64,000 nt of DNA, taken from Adineta vaga. Its lineage: Eukaryota > Rotifera. The position numbers were made by a program, and so were the translations under genes. The first letter of the stretch is position 1, and each line of letters starts with the position of its first letter. The stretch spans positions 2,852,001 through 2,916,000 of the forward strand of contig CP075495.1 of assembly GCA_021613535.1 (NCBI GenBank), in the 5' to 3' direction. The notes under the pieces were generated by a model. The model saw nothing but the letters and a program-made list of their open reading frames with translations. It ran no database searches and was not told the origin of the DNA. Positions 27,860-40,740 of this stretch are shown one piece after another.

Positions 27860-28754
27860 TCACAACATTGCTTGACTGTACGAATCATTATTATCATTAT
27901 CTTTGAATTCATCACTTTGCGTTATTCTGTGTTGCATTATATTTACAGAAAGTGCACCTACAGCTGATCCACCGAGGGCTGCAATAGCACCGATTTTCAA
28001 ACCCATTAAACATCCAAGAGGTCCACCAAGACCAGCGCCGAGTAGAGCACCGGATGCTAATGTAAAATATTTATTTTGCACAGCTTTTTGTAAGAACGTT
28101 GAAGCATGACGTATCTGATCATGAGCCATATGTACCAACTGTTCTGTATGTGAAATCTTTTCTTTTTGTTGTGCAACAAGTTGAGCAACTTCTCCAATTG
28201 TATCACGTAAAAGTATTAAATCTTGTTCAAGTAAATCATAAGAATCATTTAAACGATTTGTTGTTATTTGTCGTTGACGAAGTTCATTTGGTATTTCATC
28301 ATTTTCAATATTGTTACTGTTATTTAGATTATCATCGATCGATGAAGCCATAGCTTGTTCTCGAAGTATTTGAAATTCAGACATTTCACGGTCACTGTCC
28401 GTACGAAGAAGACAAATTTGTCGCTCGAGTTTCATACGATCTTTTTCTGTTAATTGTAAATATAGTTGTTCAATATTACGAATATTTTGAACTAAATTTT
28501 GAACAATTTTACCCACTTCATCTGCGAATAAAATAAAATGATTTTCTCAACTAAAACTACATTAAAAATGAGTATTTACTCAATTTTTGTACATATAAAT
28601 CATATTGATGTACGCGATTGATATCATTCAATTGTTGTTTTAGTACTGGTAAACGATTGAAATAAATTTGTGATTGTTCAATGAATCGTTTGATTTTAAA
28701 ATCGATATTTCTTTGATTAGAATCATCGATTTCTTGGTCACTATCCGAATGCAT
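27860..28754 (-). CDS. STX17: syntaxin-17-like SNARE
   Basis: Two exons, 28754..28580 and 28521..27860, join in phase 1 to give 278 residues. The N-terminal part is helical and charged (NIDFKIKRFIEQ, Habc-like). The SNARE motif runs from about LNDSYDLLEQDLILLRDTIG to STFLQKAVQNKY, with Gln at the central layer (VAQQKEKI). It is followed by two hydrophobic segments rich in glycine (GALLGAGLGGPLGCLMG and GAIAALGGSAVGALS), the hairpin tail that sets syntaxin-17 apart from other syntaxins. In animals STX17 drives autophagosome-lysosome fusion and acts at ER-mitochondria contacts. The tail after the hairpin is short and acidic. An AATAAA lies within about 15 bases downstream of the stop. Confidence 0.9.
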
Positions 28755-28986
28755 ATTCTAAAACGATTGAACAAAATATACAAGCTATTCGACTCTATCT
28801 GTTAGTACGACTATTATTATTATTATTATTATTATTATTGAGTAGTGTGTTATGATAAACATTTAATTCTAGAAGAAAAACAAACAGAAGAAGAGTTTGA
28901 TGTTTCGCTTTATTAGATATATATTAAAATGAAGAAGTTAACGTTGTAGAACAACAATGAAAATAGTAAATTAATAAGCTAATGTT

Positions 28987-30929
28987 TTAGTTTTGTTTTT
29001 TTGATTTGATTGTTTTAAGACGTTCAAGTAATGTTGGATGTGAATAATGATATTTTGCATAGAGAAAATCCGAAAATGGATAGGACATATTGTCAATTTC
29101 GAGTTTCTTTAATGCACGTCCTAAAGGTTCACCATGGTTAAGTTTCACAGCAAAGTCATCGGCTTGAAATTCAAAACGACGTGATAAGACTGTCAATGCA
29201 AATGAAAAGAGCTGAAAATGAAACAAAAGACATATTTTAGTAAAAATGAAAAAATGAATTGTCTTCTTACTTCAGAATAGGGTGAGAGAACATATTGAAA
29301 GATAATTAATAAACCCATAAGAATTGGTTGTTGTTTGGTAAAACCAAATGCTTTATAGAGAACTGTACGTTTGAATAGAGCAGCAAATATAGCAAATACA
29401 AGAAAGAGATTGAGCTTTAAATAAAAGAAAAATATCTTTAGAAGAAGATCGAAATAATAAAGATAAACTTACAAATGAAATACTCATATTGATAAGATTA
29501 TGATTAAGTGACCAATGTCCAAATTCATGGCATAAAACAGCAAGAACTTCATCAGATTCACAACCTTTATCAGCTTTCTTTTTAGTTGTTGCTTCGTCAT
29601 CATTATTTTTATCTTTTGTTGTTTGACGATGAGTGGTGGTCTTTTCTTCAACGGATACTTTTTCAGGTGCATCATCAGTTTTCTTTTCTTTATCCTAATA
29701 ATTCAAAACACAAAATCAATTCAATCGATTCTAATTATCTTTCACATACATCATCTTTAGTTTTTGTAAGACTATAACCTTTGATCAATGTATCGTAAAG
29801 AACAATACGTTTTGCTTTGAAAAATCCATAGAAATATGCATTCGAATGAGCTGATCGTGCCGAACCTACACAAAAAAAAATAGTTTACGCGGAACGATCT
29901 CCATACTTCAATAATTACCTTCGACGACATAAATTTTTGCAAGAGGAAAATGAAGTTTTTCTGCCAATCTTTCAATGCTTGAACGTAAATCTCCTTCACG
30001 TAATGGATCATAACGATCAAATAATGGTGCAATATAATTTGGATAGATGAATGCAATACCCTATAGAGAGAGAAAAAAATACGAATGAATCTTAGTTATT
30101 AAAAGATCAATGATCCTCACTAATGACATGATGGTAATAAAAAGCCAAGCATAAATAAAGAAATAATCACCGCCAATTTGTATAATTTTAATTAAAAGTG
30201 AAGCAATTGGTAATGTTAAAACAGTTGAAACAAGTAATTTCTTGATTGTATCTTTAATAAAAAATATACGTGTCTAGAAATGAAAGAAAGATTTCATTTG
30301 TAATGAATTTTGAAGAAAATTTTACTTGTTTATTAAATCCATGTTTTTCTTCAAGAACAAAATGATAATAATATGACCATGGAATACCAGAAAGTGTTGA
30401 ATAGATCATAAACATGAGAATAAATAAAATTGATTGTAATATTTCATGATTTTTATAATCATAACTTGCTAATATGTTACCAGACTTTTTCCATACCCAT
30501 GGTAAAACACCAACTAACAAGAGAATCTATGAAAAAGAAAGATCACATTCAAAAAGAAAAGAATGAATCTATAGATTTTGTTTTACTGTTGTTTCAACTT
30601 CGTTGAATATCGAATGAATTTCATTATAACGCATTTTATCAATTGCATATGAACGAGCTTTACTAAGTTCTTCCTCAGTCATAACATCGGTTAATTCAGC
30701 AGGAACAGTTCGATGACGTTTATAATTTTTATACTAAGGAAAAACAATTTTCAAACAAAAACTTATTAAAAATTGCAATTCATTGATTATTTACTTGTCG
30801 ATATGAAAGGTAATGTTCCCAAAGTGAAATAATCCATGTAAATATTAATAAAGCATAAAATAACGTATTTGAATCGATTTTATCGAGAAATGAAAAACAG
30901 TCTTCCAACTTGGAAACAAAGAATACCAT
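28987..30929 (-). CDS. ZMPSTE24: CAAX prenyl protease 1 (STE24 / ZMPSTE24)
   Basis: Nine exons: 30929..30795, 30733..30587, 30526..30326, 30273..30121, 30060..29919, 29865..29750, 29694..29473, 29414..29271 and 29211..28987. They total 1,485 bases, 494 residues, against about 475 in mammals. The zinc motif HEFGH lies in [13 protein letters not shown] and the third ligand is in [20 protein letters not shown] and [12 protein letters not shown] are also diagnostic, and several hydrophobic helices precede the active site. The enzyme removes the last three residues of prenylated CAAX proteins and matures prelamin A in the ER and inner nuclear membrane. A lysine/threonine/aspartate-rich insert of about 45 residues sits just before HEFGH at the exon 6-7 join, which accounts for the extra length. 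Confidence 0.95.
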
Positions 30930-31477
30930 GTTGATATAGAATCGATTTGTTATATGCGTCGAAATCGATACAATTGTCGACTAGAAAACACTAGATTAAC
31001 GTGATGAATACCTGAAATCACGAGAGAAAAAGTGTGTGATAAATAAATGAGAGGAGTAAGTGAGAGAGAGAGAGATGTATTATATATGACGAAGAAGAAT
31101 GAAATGAATGAAGGAATGAATGAGTCAGTTTTGAAAGAGATTGGTCGATACGATAACCATTTAGAGGCGTTTTTCACTTGACGATTGCTTTCTCATTTTC
31201 GATTTGTGATTTGCAAATATTCTTATCGTTACTTTTCGTTTCATTTATTCTATCTTAATCCTTGATATTTACTTATTCCATAGGATTAATAAAAATCAAT
31301 ATGAAATCATTCAAAAGCGACTCCGATGGCGGCACTTGTTGATCATTGCGCTCTCTTCACGTATATATATATATATATCAACTATATTATCAGACTAGAT
31401 TATTTAGCCTTTATATAATAAAGAGATTTTTTCGTTTCAATCAAATATTTTGCTAACATTCTTCATCATAAGAAACC
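30930..31477. other. ZMPSTE24 promoter region
   Basis: Immediately upstream of the protease start. It contains an alternating GA tract near 31058-31074 and a TA run at about 31363-31378. No gene is supported. Confidence 0.4.
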
Positions 31478-31597
31478 ATGAGATTATTTAATAGTTTATT
31501 TCGAAAAAAAAAGAAGTTCAAAACAGATTTACAATTTGTACATGATGATAGTGTAGTTGATGATAATTTTCTAAAAGCAAACAATATATTTATATAA
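31478..31597 (+). CDS. weak 39-codon open frame
   Basis: A frame with a fair start context (AAACCATGA) reads MRLFNSLFRKKKKFKTDLQF and then VHDDSVVDDNFLKANNIFI. It has a basic patch followed by an acidic one. No homology is recognised and no splice continuation was found, so it may be chance. It lies upstream of and divergent from ZMPSTE24. Confidence 0.2.
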   Translation: MRLFNSLFRKKKKFKTDLQFVHDDSVVDDNFLKANNIFI

Positions 31598-34500
31598 ATA
31601 AATCGTCGATTTCAATGGTCGTCAGGTATCTGAAAAGCCAGCACCTGCACTTTTATTATCGAGCAGATTGCAAAACTAGTCAGATTCGAGACAATACAAT
31701 GGTTATCGATATTTATGTCTAAAACAAAACTTCTTTTTTAAGTATTATTTACATATACAAAATAAGAATTTTTTGTCTCATACATACCTTTACTTTTTTT
31801 TCTCCTTTATTTAGTACACACGTACATCAATGTCATAGATTATACTGTTTTTAGACACAATGATAGTTAGTTCGTCTAGTGGCGGCAAATGTAAATTAAT
31901 TCTCGTTTTTCTTTTACTACGTAAGCATACGTTGCTGTTACGTGTCACTCAACTGATAGTCCATACTGATTCGATTAACTTCGACTGGCGCCAAACTACC
32001 GAACAACGAAGGACTGTTGTTCATCAGCTGCTTTGTTACGACTTAATACCATTTATACAGCGATGTCCTTCATCAAGATGTGTACGTTCTCATCTGCTAT
32101 TGTATATATATATATATACTACTCTAAAATTGCTTACCTTCAGAAAGAGTCGCGATAAAAACGAGAATGTTACTGTGTCGTTGCCTATAGAGCGAAGTAG
32201 AATAATAATAATAAAAAAATAAGAGAAAAAAAGAAAGCGAATGGAAAAAGACGACAAAGTACTGTACGTCGACCAAAGTAAAAAAAGCGAGAATCGACAC
32301 GACAACGATGTCAGTAGAGAATATAAAGACACAAGAAGAATAACGACGAAAAACGAATTTGATGTGATGTGATGATGATGCGATGAAAAAACCTGAATGA
32401 AACAAGGCCGTCGCGGGCGCGCGCGTCAGCTGCAACTTTATCTTTGCTTCTCTCCACACACATACACACACGTTCGCCTTCTCACTCCGATTCGTTCTTA
32501 TCGCTCTGCCATTACTACCAGGTGAATGAAGGTTGACGATAGCTATACAGATTGATGGGATGAAAAAAAATACCTACAAAAAGAACGAATGTAATTGCAC
32601 TCCGAATTTTATTTTAAATATACGATAATAATGGCAATGTAACCGAGATGAGTAAACTCTATATATGCCTACATATCGATACGTTCTGTGATTGACTTTG
32701 TGAACAATAAATGAAGGAATGAATAGTATGGCGCAACAAAACAGTACTGACCTTTACTTATACAATTGGTTATGACGTACATATTTAGTTGATAATAATA
32801 ACCTTTTTTTTACCACTATATTGCGAGCAAACAAATTAATAAGAAAAAAAGAAAATGGTTATAGAAACTTTCTTGGTTAAAACAATTGATCCATAGGCAA
32901 TTCAAACCTTGCCCATTTTTTCTTCTTTTCTTTTCTTTTCGTAAGAGACGCGTCTAAAACGTGATGGTTGATATAATATAGATGCAATAATACAGCAGTT
33001 GTCGAATAGACTGGTTTCTCTTCTCTTCTCTTCTCTTCTCTTCTCTTCTCCTTTCTTTTCTTTTTCTCGTTTGTTCGTACGTGTATCTACGTGTAATACA
33101 CTTTTTCTCGCTGTCGCCGTTGAATAGATGCCCAGTAACAACAACGAGTTGCTGATGCTGCAACCACATACTCATACATGGTAGTTACAACGCAAACAGT
33201 GAGAAAAAAGAAGGGAAGAAAAGAGAGAAAGAAAAAAAAAGAGGACGAAAGAAAGAACGAAGGAAAAGAAAACAGAGCGACTTACTCAACAAGAGACCCG
33301 TGCACACACACACACACATACACAGAAGGCATTGCCCTATCAACGAGAACGAATGGGCCACTGACATCATACAACGACAACATATACACGATCGAGAAGA
33401 GAAGGAGGAGAAATACGTAGAAACCCATACGTTCCGCGGCTAGAACAAAGAACGCTCAGTGATGCTAAAGGAGAAAAATGTTCTTTCTCTTCTTCCTTGA
33501 TGTTGTCACTACTGCATCTTATCTTAGCGCAAACTGACTGCTTTCTTTTACATTGTGATTGCACCATCGAACACTGCCATACTATTGTTCCTTATTTCAT
33601 TTATTATTGGCAATAATGATGAGCACTAATACGAATACACCCTATGTTTTAGCTACGTGTGATGAGATTAAAAAGCACAGATAATATGAAGAAAAATAGA
33701 ATTTCACGTACGATGAAACCATCAATTTCTATAACGAACGATCAAATGTATAAATGACATAAGTTCTACGACAATTCTTGCTTTTAACATCAGTTTCTCT
33801 CTCGGTTTCGCGTTTATTCTATTTCTATTAAAACTTAGAAAAAAATGAATTCGGTTTATAAAGATATCTATGTTCATATGCTATTTCTTTTCTTTTGTCA
33901 ATTTTGTTAGTGTTACCTGTTGACTAGAATTGACTAGCAGATGTATTTGTCTGTCTACTTGATAAACGGAAATTTGTCAACGTTCTTTAGCATTATGTAG
34001 CGTATTTACATACTTTTTGTAAGAAAAATGGTCGACGACTTTTTGGAGAGAAATCAATGGGCTTGACGTTGCGAGTTGTGCGGCAAGATTTAGAGAAACT
34101 GCGGAAGTAACAGAAAGACAGATATATGGCGAGCGGGTAGAACTACTATTGGAAAAAAACGACTGAAAAAGAACTGATAGAAAAGAAAGAAAGAAAAAAA
34201 GAGAAAAAAAAGATCCGAGAAAAGAAAGATGCTGAGAAAGAACAAGAGTAAAGAAAAGGAATCTATTGCGGAAGACAAGAAACAAATGAAGAAAAAGATG
34301 AAGAGAAATAGAAAAAAAAGAACAAGGAGAAATTTACAAAGAACCAAGCAAAACGATATCACACCTTTCTTTCCGATGTCCATAAATAGTTTCGATAAGT
34401 AATAAAATGTTTGAATTTCTCTTAAACTAGTAGAGACAAAAAAAAAGGAAGCAATGAATTTGTTCAATGTTTAGTTAAACTAATTCTCGAACTCATGATA

Positions 34501-35929
34501 ATCAAATGATTTCAATATACAATAACGCAAGACATATTAAATAAAAACATATATATACCCAATGCGATCTTACTATTTAATCATCACGTCCTTCATTATA
34601 GACGCACTCTCTTAAGAATTGAAAAAAAGAAATAGACAGAATAACTCGATCTTCTTATGTACGAAGAAACTATAGACTTCTTTGAAAGTTTTTTCTTCTA
34701 GGCATTGTCTTTTCTCAAGTTCATCAACTATATTTTTACACTCCAATTCTATTTAAGAGATTTTTAATAGTATTGAAAAAGTGCCAATTTCTCAAAGTAG
34801 AAGAAAAAAGAAATTCAACGATTTTTTTAGAGACATATAAGAACTAATTTTACATATAGTTCATAAATGTGTGAACATCAATTTCATTTAAGATTTCTTT
34901 TTAAATAAATGAAAGAAGAGAGAGAAAGAGAGAAAAGAATTAGCTAACATTATGCATTGTTGAATACACTACATCAACTGATGATGAATGGAGACATAAC
35001 ATCGAGGAAAAGAAGAATAAGAAGTCTATTTTGAGTATCTTAACCAGACATTTACAATACATCGTCATGAAGATGATTGGCAAGTAAACTTCAGGGACAA
35101 CTATCATTTACTACATCGCTTTTCTAGCCCATATTACAGAAATAGCAGATGGATGCCTATCACGATTCTGTCATCAAATCCCATTAGAAGTCTCTACGTT
35201 CACAAAATATGAAAGATATAGTTATTTATATATCAGTGTATATGAAGAAAGAGGGAACTTATCAACAAAATGACAATTAATAAAGACAAACTTGGAAAAT
35301 CATCAACTCATTGATTATATATATATATATCTTCGAAGAATTGACTCTAGTTGACATGTATGTAATTAGTACAAAAGGATCAATGATGAAATATTTTTAT
35401 TAGTAATTAGAAGACGATTCGAACAAACTGAAAATAGATAAGAAACAGGAAGTTATTTGATGATAAATATTAGATGATAAATTTATGAAGAATGATGATT
35501 TTGACATTGAATCTATTGATGATGATGATTTTGTTAGATACACAAGATAATATTCAAGGAAATTATTGATGAATATAATGAAAAATATTGCTAAACTAAT
35601 CATTAGAATCATACTAAAAAATGTAATAGACAAAGATAAGAATTAACTGAAATAAACATAGGAAAAAATATCCTACGGCAATATCTCAATGATATAATTA
35701 TTTTCTAGCGATCTTTCGATGAAATTACAAACCTGATTATACGAAATCGATCATATTGATCTGTTGACGTCAAAATGAAAAAGAATTCATAATATTCATT
35801 CAATAATTGATACCAATTGTTTGTACAATCAATCTAAAGAACATTTCAAACATTGGCACGTATATTCCTGTTTATGTCAATGACTGATAATCAATATCAT
35901 CAAATCAATGGTGCAGAAAATCTTCAATG
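31598..35929. other. gene-free, low-complexity region
   Basis: About 4.3 kb with long purine or pyrimidine runs, TA runs at about 32101-32116 and 35319-35330, a CTTCT tract (33016-33050), a CA tract (33302-33320) and a GC-rich spike at 32406-32434. Open frames here are products of the simple repeats. Bases about 35370-35640 may be a further eroded part of the ankyrin pseudogene. Confidence 0.45.
33016..33050. repeat. (TTCTC)n microsatellite
   Basis: About seven uninterrupted TTCTC units, continuing into diverged CTTTC copies. Confidence 0.9.
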
Positions 35930-36596
35930 AATTATCTCAACGTTCTAAGATCATTCACACATTTACTAATTTATGTAACTTTGATGAACTCAATAGTCTA
36001 CGTTAATAATTATCAACAAATCGTTCATTATTACATCTATCTGTTCGAATTGGTTGGTATAAAACAGTTGTTCAATTACTTAAATGTTCTGTTGATATCA
36101 ATCTGGTCGATAGTGAAGAAAATATACCATTAGTGTTAATAATAAATCAGTCGTAAATAACTATATTCAAATGTTTACTTTGATCTAAACCGATTGATAT
36201 CAACGATTAGAGGCTAACTGATGGATTAATTATGATCATTATCGGTATTTACGAATACTTTTACAACAGAAAAAAAAAACATGATCTCAATCTTGATGTA
36301 ACAATAAAATCGAAAAAAAAACGTTCTTACATTTCATGGGTGATGATAAAAGTGAGAATTTTTGAATACAAAAAGATAGTCAAGGTTATACACCATTATT
36401 CATTGCTCTTATCCGATGGCCTTATAGTCCATTTACACGACATTTACTTCGTGATCTATCATCAACTAGTCTACAACTACAAGATAATCAGAGTAAAACG
36501 ATTCTACATTGGGCAATCTTTAATCATCGACTTGTCAAATTAATCATTGAATATCAATGTCTTCGATTATACAATATCAAAGATAATTATAGATAA
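35930..36596 (+). pseudogene. ankyrin-repeat pseudogene
   Basis: Segments in plus frames read NELSQRSKIIHTFTNLCNFD, then two stops, then NRSLLHLSVRIGWYKTVVQL followed by LKCSVDINLVDSEENIPL. After further stops come DSQGYTPLFIALIRWPYS and DNQSKTILHWAIFNHRLV. The G-TPL--A and LLHLAVR-type helices with loop Asp/Asn are typical ankyrin repeats. At least four stops and a frame change interrupt them, so the gene is broken. It ends close to, and convergent with, the minus-strand gene at 36791. Confidence 0.7.
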
Positions 36597-36790
36597 CTAT
36601 CTATCGATGATGCTCACGAACAGAATTGTTTGAAATCTAAACTTACTTTTGTAATTGATCTATCGTTTGAGTTATTGTTCATACGAGTATCTTGTATCAT
36701 GATATGTAATTGATCAGGTTTACTATCATCTTGTTCATCTAGAGGATAGAGAAAATCATTTAATTTATCTCGATTTTTTTGATAAAATAT

Positions 36791-37669
36791 TCAACTGTCA
36801 GTATTACTTGGAAATGAATCATCAAGAAGATGACTAAAAATACAAAAATCATTCGAAGAAAAAAGTTCTCAACTTTACTCTGAATAGTTCATTGGTACAT
36901 GATCTACAGAAAAAGAATAACATTCTATCATTCCTAAAACAAAAAAGTCAATTTCTTTCGTTTTACCATGTAATAGATGAAGACTATCATTAATCATAGG
37001 TAGATCGGAAGAACTAGAACATAAATGTTGATTTTCGTACATTTCAGTACAGATTTGATTTGTTTGAGAACTGTTATTTTGTAATTGTTCAATAAACATA
37101 GTTGACCAAAATTCTGCATCCTTACACAACGAAATTCTGTCGACATGCGATAGAAAATCGTTGATCTCATACTTTAAGAAATTGAATACGTTGTTGATAG
37201 AGAATAAGTTTTGTTTTTAAAGCTTCTTTAAATTTTTTAATCTTTTCATTTTCTTCAAGTAAAGATTCTTTAATTATTTGTAATCGATCGAAATTTTCTT
37301 GCTTCTCTTTTTCATCATAATACGTCATAATGATTTCTATGAGAAATATTCACTTCAAATCTTCTTCTTAAGAAATAAATCTATATATACTTCGCTGTTT
37401 CTTTCGAGCATTGCTAAGTAAATATTTTGCTTTGGAATATTTCGCAGAATATTCTTCAATATAATGTTGTCGAATTTGTGAATTATCAAGGCAATTCAAT
37501 GGAATATTTAATTGATGTAGCAGAGAAATATTCTCATCCGGAGAATTCTAAAATATGAAACTGAATGACTTTTGTTACATTAGAATTTTCTTTTTACTAA
37601 TTGAGCTAGCGAGACACTTGTTCGAATGGTATCAAATTCTAAGATGGAATATTTATCACCACTTTCCAT
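36791..37669 (-). CDS. hypothetical coiled-coil protein, five exons
   Basis: Exons 37669..37598, 37547..37391, 37336..37173, 37120..36879 and 36833..36791 join in agreeing phases to 678 bases, 225 residues. It starts MESGDKYSILEFDTIRTSVS. Exon 2 has LHQLNIPLNCLDNSQIRQHY. Exon 3 is a charged heptad-like helix (KESLLEENEKIKKFKEALKT), so a coiled coil is expected. Exon 4 begins DAEFWSTMFIEQLQNNSSQ. I do not recognise the family. After the TGA at 36791 the same frame stays open for another 48 codons (LNDFLYPLDEQDD and on) up to a GTAAGT donor at 36646, so the stop may be a nonsense mutation, an error or a readthrough site. Confidence 0.6.
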
Positions 37670-39450
37670 CGTTGAAATTATTCGATGCACATGTCAGATC
37701 TGTTTATTTATGAGACGTGAATGTGATGATTTACAATGAAAGAAAATTCATGCTTTTCGCGCCAGATTTTACTAGTTATATCATTCAAACGAAACTCATT
37801 CTTTCTTCTATGTCTGACAATGTATATATAAAGCTCATTACTGTGGCACATCATTTCAGAATACATGATTTTCATCGAATTTCTTCATGACACATATTCA
37901 ATGACTATTCATTATATATCCGATTATACAAAAGTTCAGACACGATGAATATTATCATTCACTTCTATTTATTTTCTCTAAAGCAACGCCTTTAAGCTAA
38001 TAGATTATTGTTAATATAAACAATATTGACAGTATTATTATGTATTAACACATGTTTTGTATATAATATATATTCATCTAAATCAAAGACAAATTTCGTC
38101 GTTCTATATTTGATGACATTGTATGATAATTATTTATTCCATATATTGTATTCCATAACATCTCATCTATATTTGCCAAATGAGACATTGTTTCGAATAT
38201 GAAACGATGTTATTAGAGATATTTTATGTAGGTAGTAAACGAATTATGGGTCACATAATCTCACAGAACAAAGTTAATATTATTGGAATATTCTATTTTT
38301 GATCTATTCACATTTATAAATTAACTGATTATGCAACGCATCGATAGTCATGAAAAGCATTTACATCTAGGTAAGTGAATTTTCTATATATTTCATTTCA
38401 CTCACAAGATCATTGGCCTGGAAGTTTGAGAGGAAATTTGTTCTTCAACATGGTTGCATATGAACCTGATGAAAAATAAATCTAAGAAATTAATGCTACG
38501 TCATTATATTCTATGGTGAACTTTCTCATTTGTACTGATCGTAAGAAATCGAAGTTGACTTATTGTTCGATAGAAAACTAGTAATCACTGAGAAATGCTG
38601 ATCAGTGAAGAGAAAAGAAAAGCAGACTCATACAAGAAAATCTACAAGCAACATTACAAAGAAGAGGATGAAGAGAAAGAAAGGAAGAAAAAGAGGAACG
38701 GCAATTTTCTACATAATTGAGTTTTAGCTTGAATAACAAGCGGTCTGACGTTATTGAACAGTGAAGAAGAAAATCAGTGTGTTATTCTACCCAAGAATCA
38801 AAATCTCTTTAATAGATTTTTCTGTGAGAAAAATGGGAAATTTTAGATGTATTAATATTTATGATAATCTTTGAATAGAGAGAAAGAGAGTGAGAAAAGT
38901 AAGACGTGAAAGAACAGAGAACACTAGGTAAGTAAAAGAATAGTATGCAGAGAAGAAATGAAGGAAGGAAATAGGGTGACGATGATATTAAGAACAGCAT
39001 TTTGCTTTTTTTCCATCCTCTTCATTTTTTTCTCGTTAGATTCTAGTACTGTTACTTAAACAAGTACAATGAAAACTCAATCCCGATTGCCTGCTCAGAC
39101 ACAACATGCAGGAGAGTGAAGAAGAGAAATTGGAGACGACGAGTTTATATATATATATATACTTAGATGGGAAAAACGAGAGAGAGAAGAAGAGAAAGAA
39201 AAAATGCGAAGACTATAAGCAATGAATGACATCGTTCATTTATTCATTTTTGTATACCATAATACCTTACTATTCTTGAAGAAACCATCTATTCAATCAA
39301 CTAAACATCCTTTTCTTTCTGCATGACTTTCATATGAAAATCGATATTTTTTTCTTTCTTTTTATAGAAACTATATAATAATATGTTAGGTGACTATTTC
39401 TTCTTAGTTGATTACAAAGATGATCAAGGATCAACAGCAAACTTCTAATC
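37670..39450. other. intergenic region
   Basis: Divergent spacer between the coiled-coil gene and the small membrane protein gene. It contains a TA run at about 39151-39162 and purine-rich tracts (38640-38700, 39176-39200). No coding sequence or RNA gene was recognised. Confidence 0.45.
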
Positions 39451-40084
39451 ATGGACGTTATAATAACTGCTCTTGGTGAATTTGTTTGGACAGCATCGTA
39501 TGTAGACAAATATTTAGTTCCGAATTCATTAATAATCTTATATTTAATTTAGATGTGCTGTAATTAATTTTTGTGTTAGTTCAGGATTTAGTGCTAGTGC
39601 CGTATTTGTATCTTTTCTTTGCGTGATTCTTGCATCGGCTTTTTATAAATATTCAACCAGTCGTGAAGAAATATCATTGTTGGATAATACTTCAAGTACT
39701 TTTGTCGATTATGAAGATGATAATCTCACTCCATCGAATACAATCGCACCAATAATGAAATGTCCAATGTTTGCACATAATAATAATAACAATAATAATA
39801 CAAATCATACTAATGATACTATTCAATCATTATCAGAAATTGAAATTTGCGTAGAAGAAAATGCAAGTGAAACTGAAGCTAATGATGAAGAAATATCGGA
39901 TGATATTCTTATTGATACAATTGAAGGTTCCGAAGATGAAATTCAAAAGAAACAAATAGCAAATATTTATCGTCTTTTAAATGATCAACATTTAATTAAT
40001 AATTGGACAACAACAGATTTTCTTGATCAACTGAAAATGTATGGTCTTGAAACATATGAAGACGATGAACTTGAAGTTTCATAA
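39451..40084 (+). CDS. hypothetical small membrane protein with acidic tail
   Basis: Exons 39451..39497 and 39553..40084 (55-base intron, phase 2) encode 192 residues. The N-terminus MDVIITALGEFVWTASCAVI leads into a hydrophobic stretch of about 35 residues (FVSFLCVILASAFY at its end) that could form one or two membrane helices. The rest is hydrophilic and acidic, with an Asn run (about residues 69-76), EETEANDEE-like acidic clusters and a final helix-prone block IANIYRLLNDQHLINNWTTT. The acidic C-terminal part is probably cytosolic. No family recognised. It lies just upstream of the membrane mucin gene on the same strand. Confidence 0.65.
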
Positions 40085-40740
40085 ATCTCTCTATCTCATT
40101 TTTTCATATTATTACGTATTCATTTTCGTTCATGAACGATATTTTACATCTCATCTTTGTTCTTCTTTTTCTTCTGTATTATCGATGATTGTTATATTTA
40201 AAATCAATCTATCTTGTTCATATTTCTCAATCTTGAAAGTTTTTTGATCTGTTTAGAATCATTTTAGAAACCTATTGTAGACATTCCTTGAATAGATTAA
40301 ACACAAAACATAAGTGATGTTTTTCGAAGTAAAATCGAACGAGTGACATATATAAACATAGAAACATTTAAATGTGTTTACTTTTGAAAACACCCACACC
40401 CACACCTGTACAAAACAAGACAATTTTTTGCTCTTTCGATTGTTGACATGTAAAAGACAACAAATTATATTAAAAGAAAAAGCAATCGAAAAAAAGTGAA
40501 TGTCATTCTTTGCTTCAATATTCTGAATCAACTATTGTAGTTAATGATTATTATTTTTTCTATCAAACTTATTTGTACAGTCATTAGTTGTTTAAACAGT
40601 GAGGAAATCCTAGTGGAAAACAGAAAAATACCTTAGAAAAAACTGAATGTTTAGTTAAATATTCACGTGAAACAAGAGACAATTCAATCGTGAATACTTT
40701 TTTTTACAGTGATTGATTGATTGATCCTTATTAAGATTTA
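40085..40740. other. spacer upstream of the membrane mucin gene
   Basis: AT-rich, with no convincing frame; probably the 3' flank of one gene and the promoter of the next. It contains a CACCCACACCCACACC word near 40391. Confidence 0.4.

Noticed and set aside
33178-33567. Overlapping 60-80 codon frames on both strands
   Set aside because: All arise from purine/pyrimidine and CA microsatellites; there are no splice signals or family motifs.
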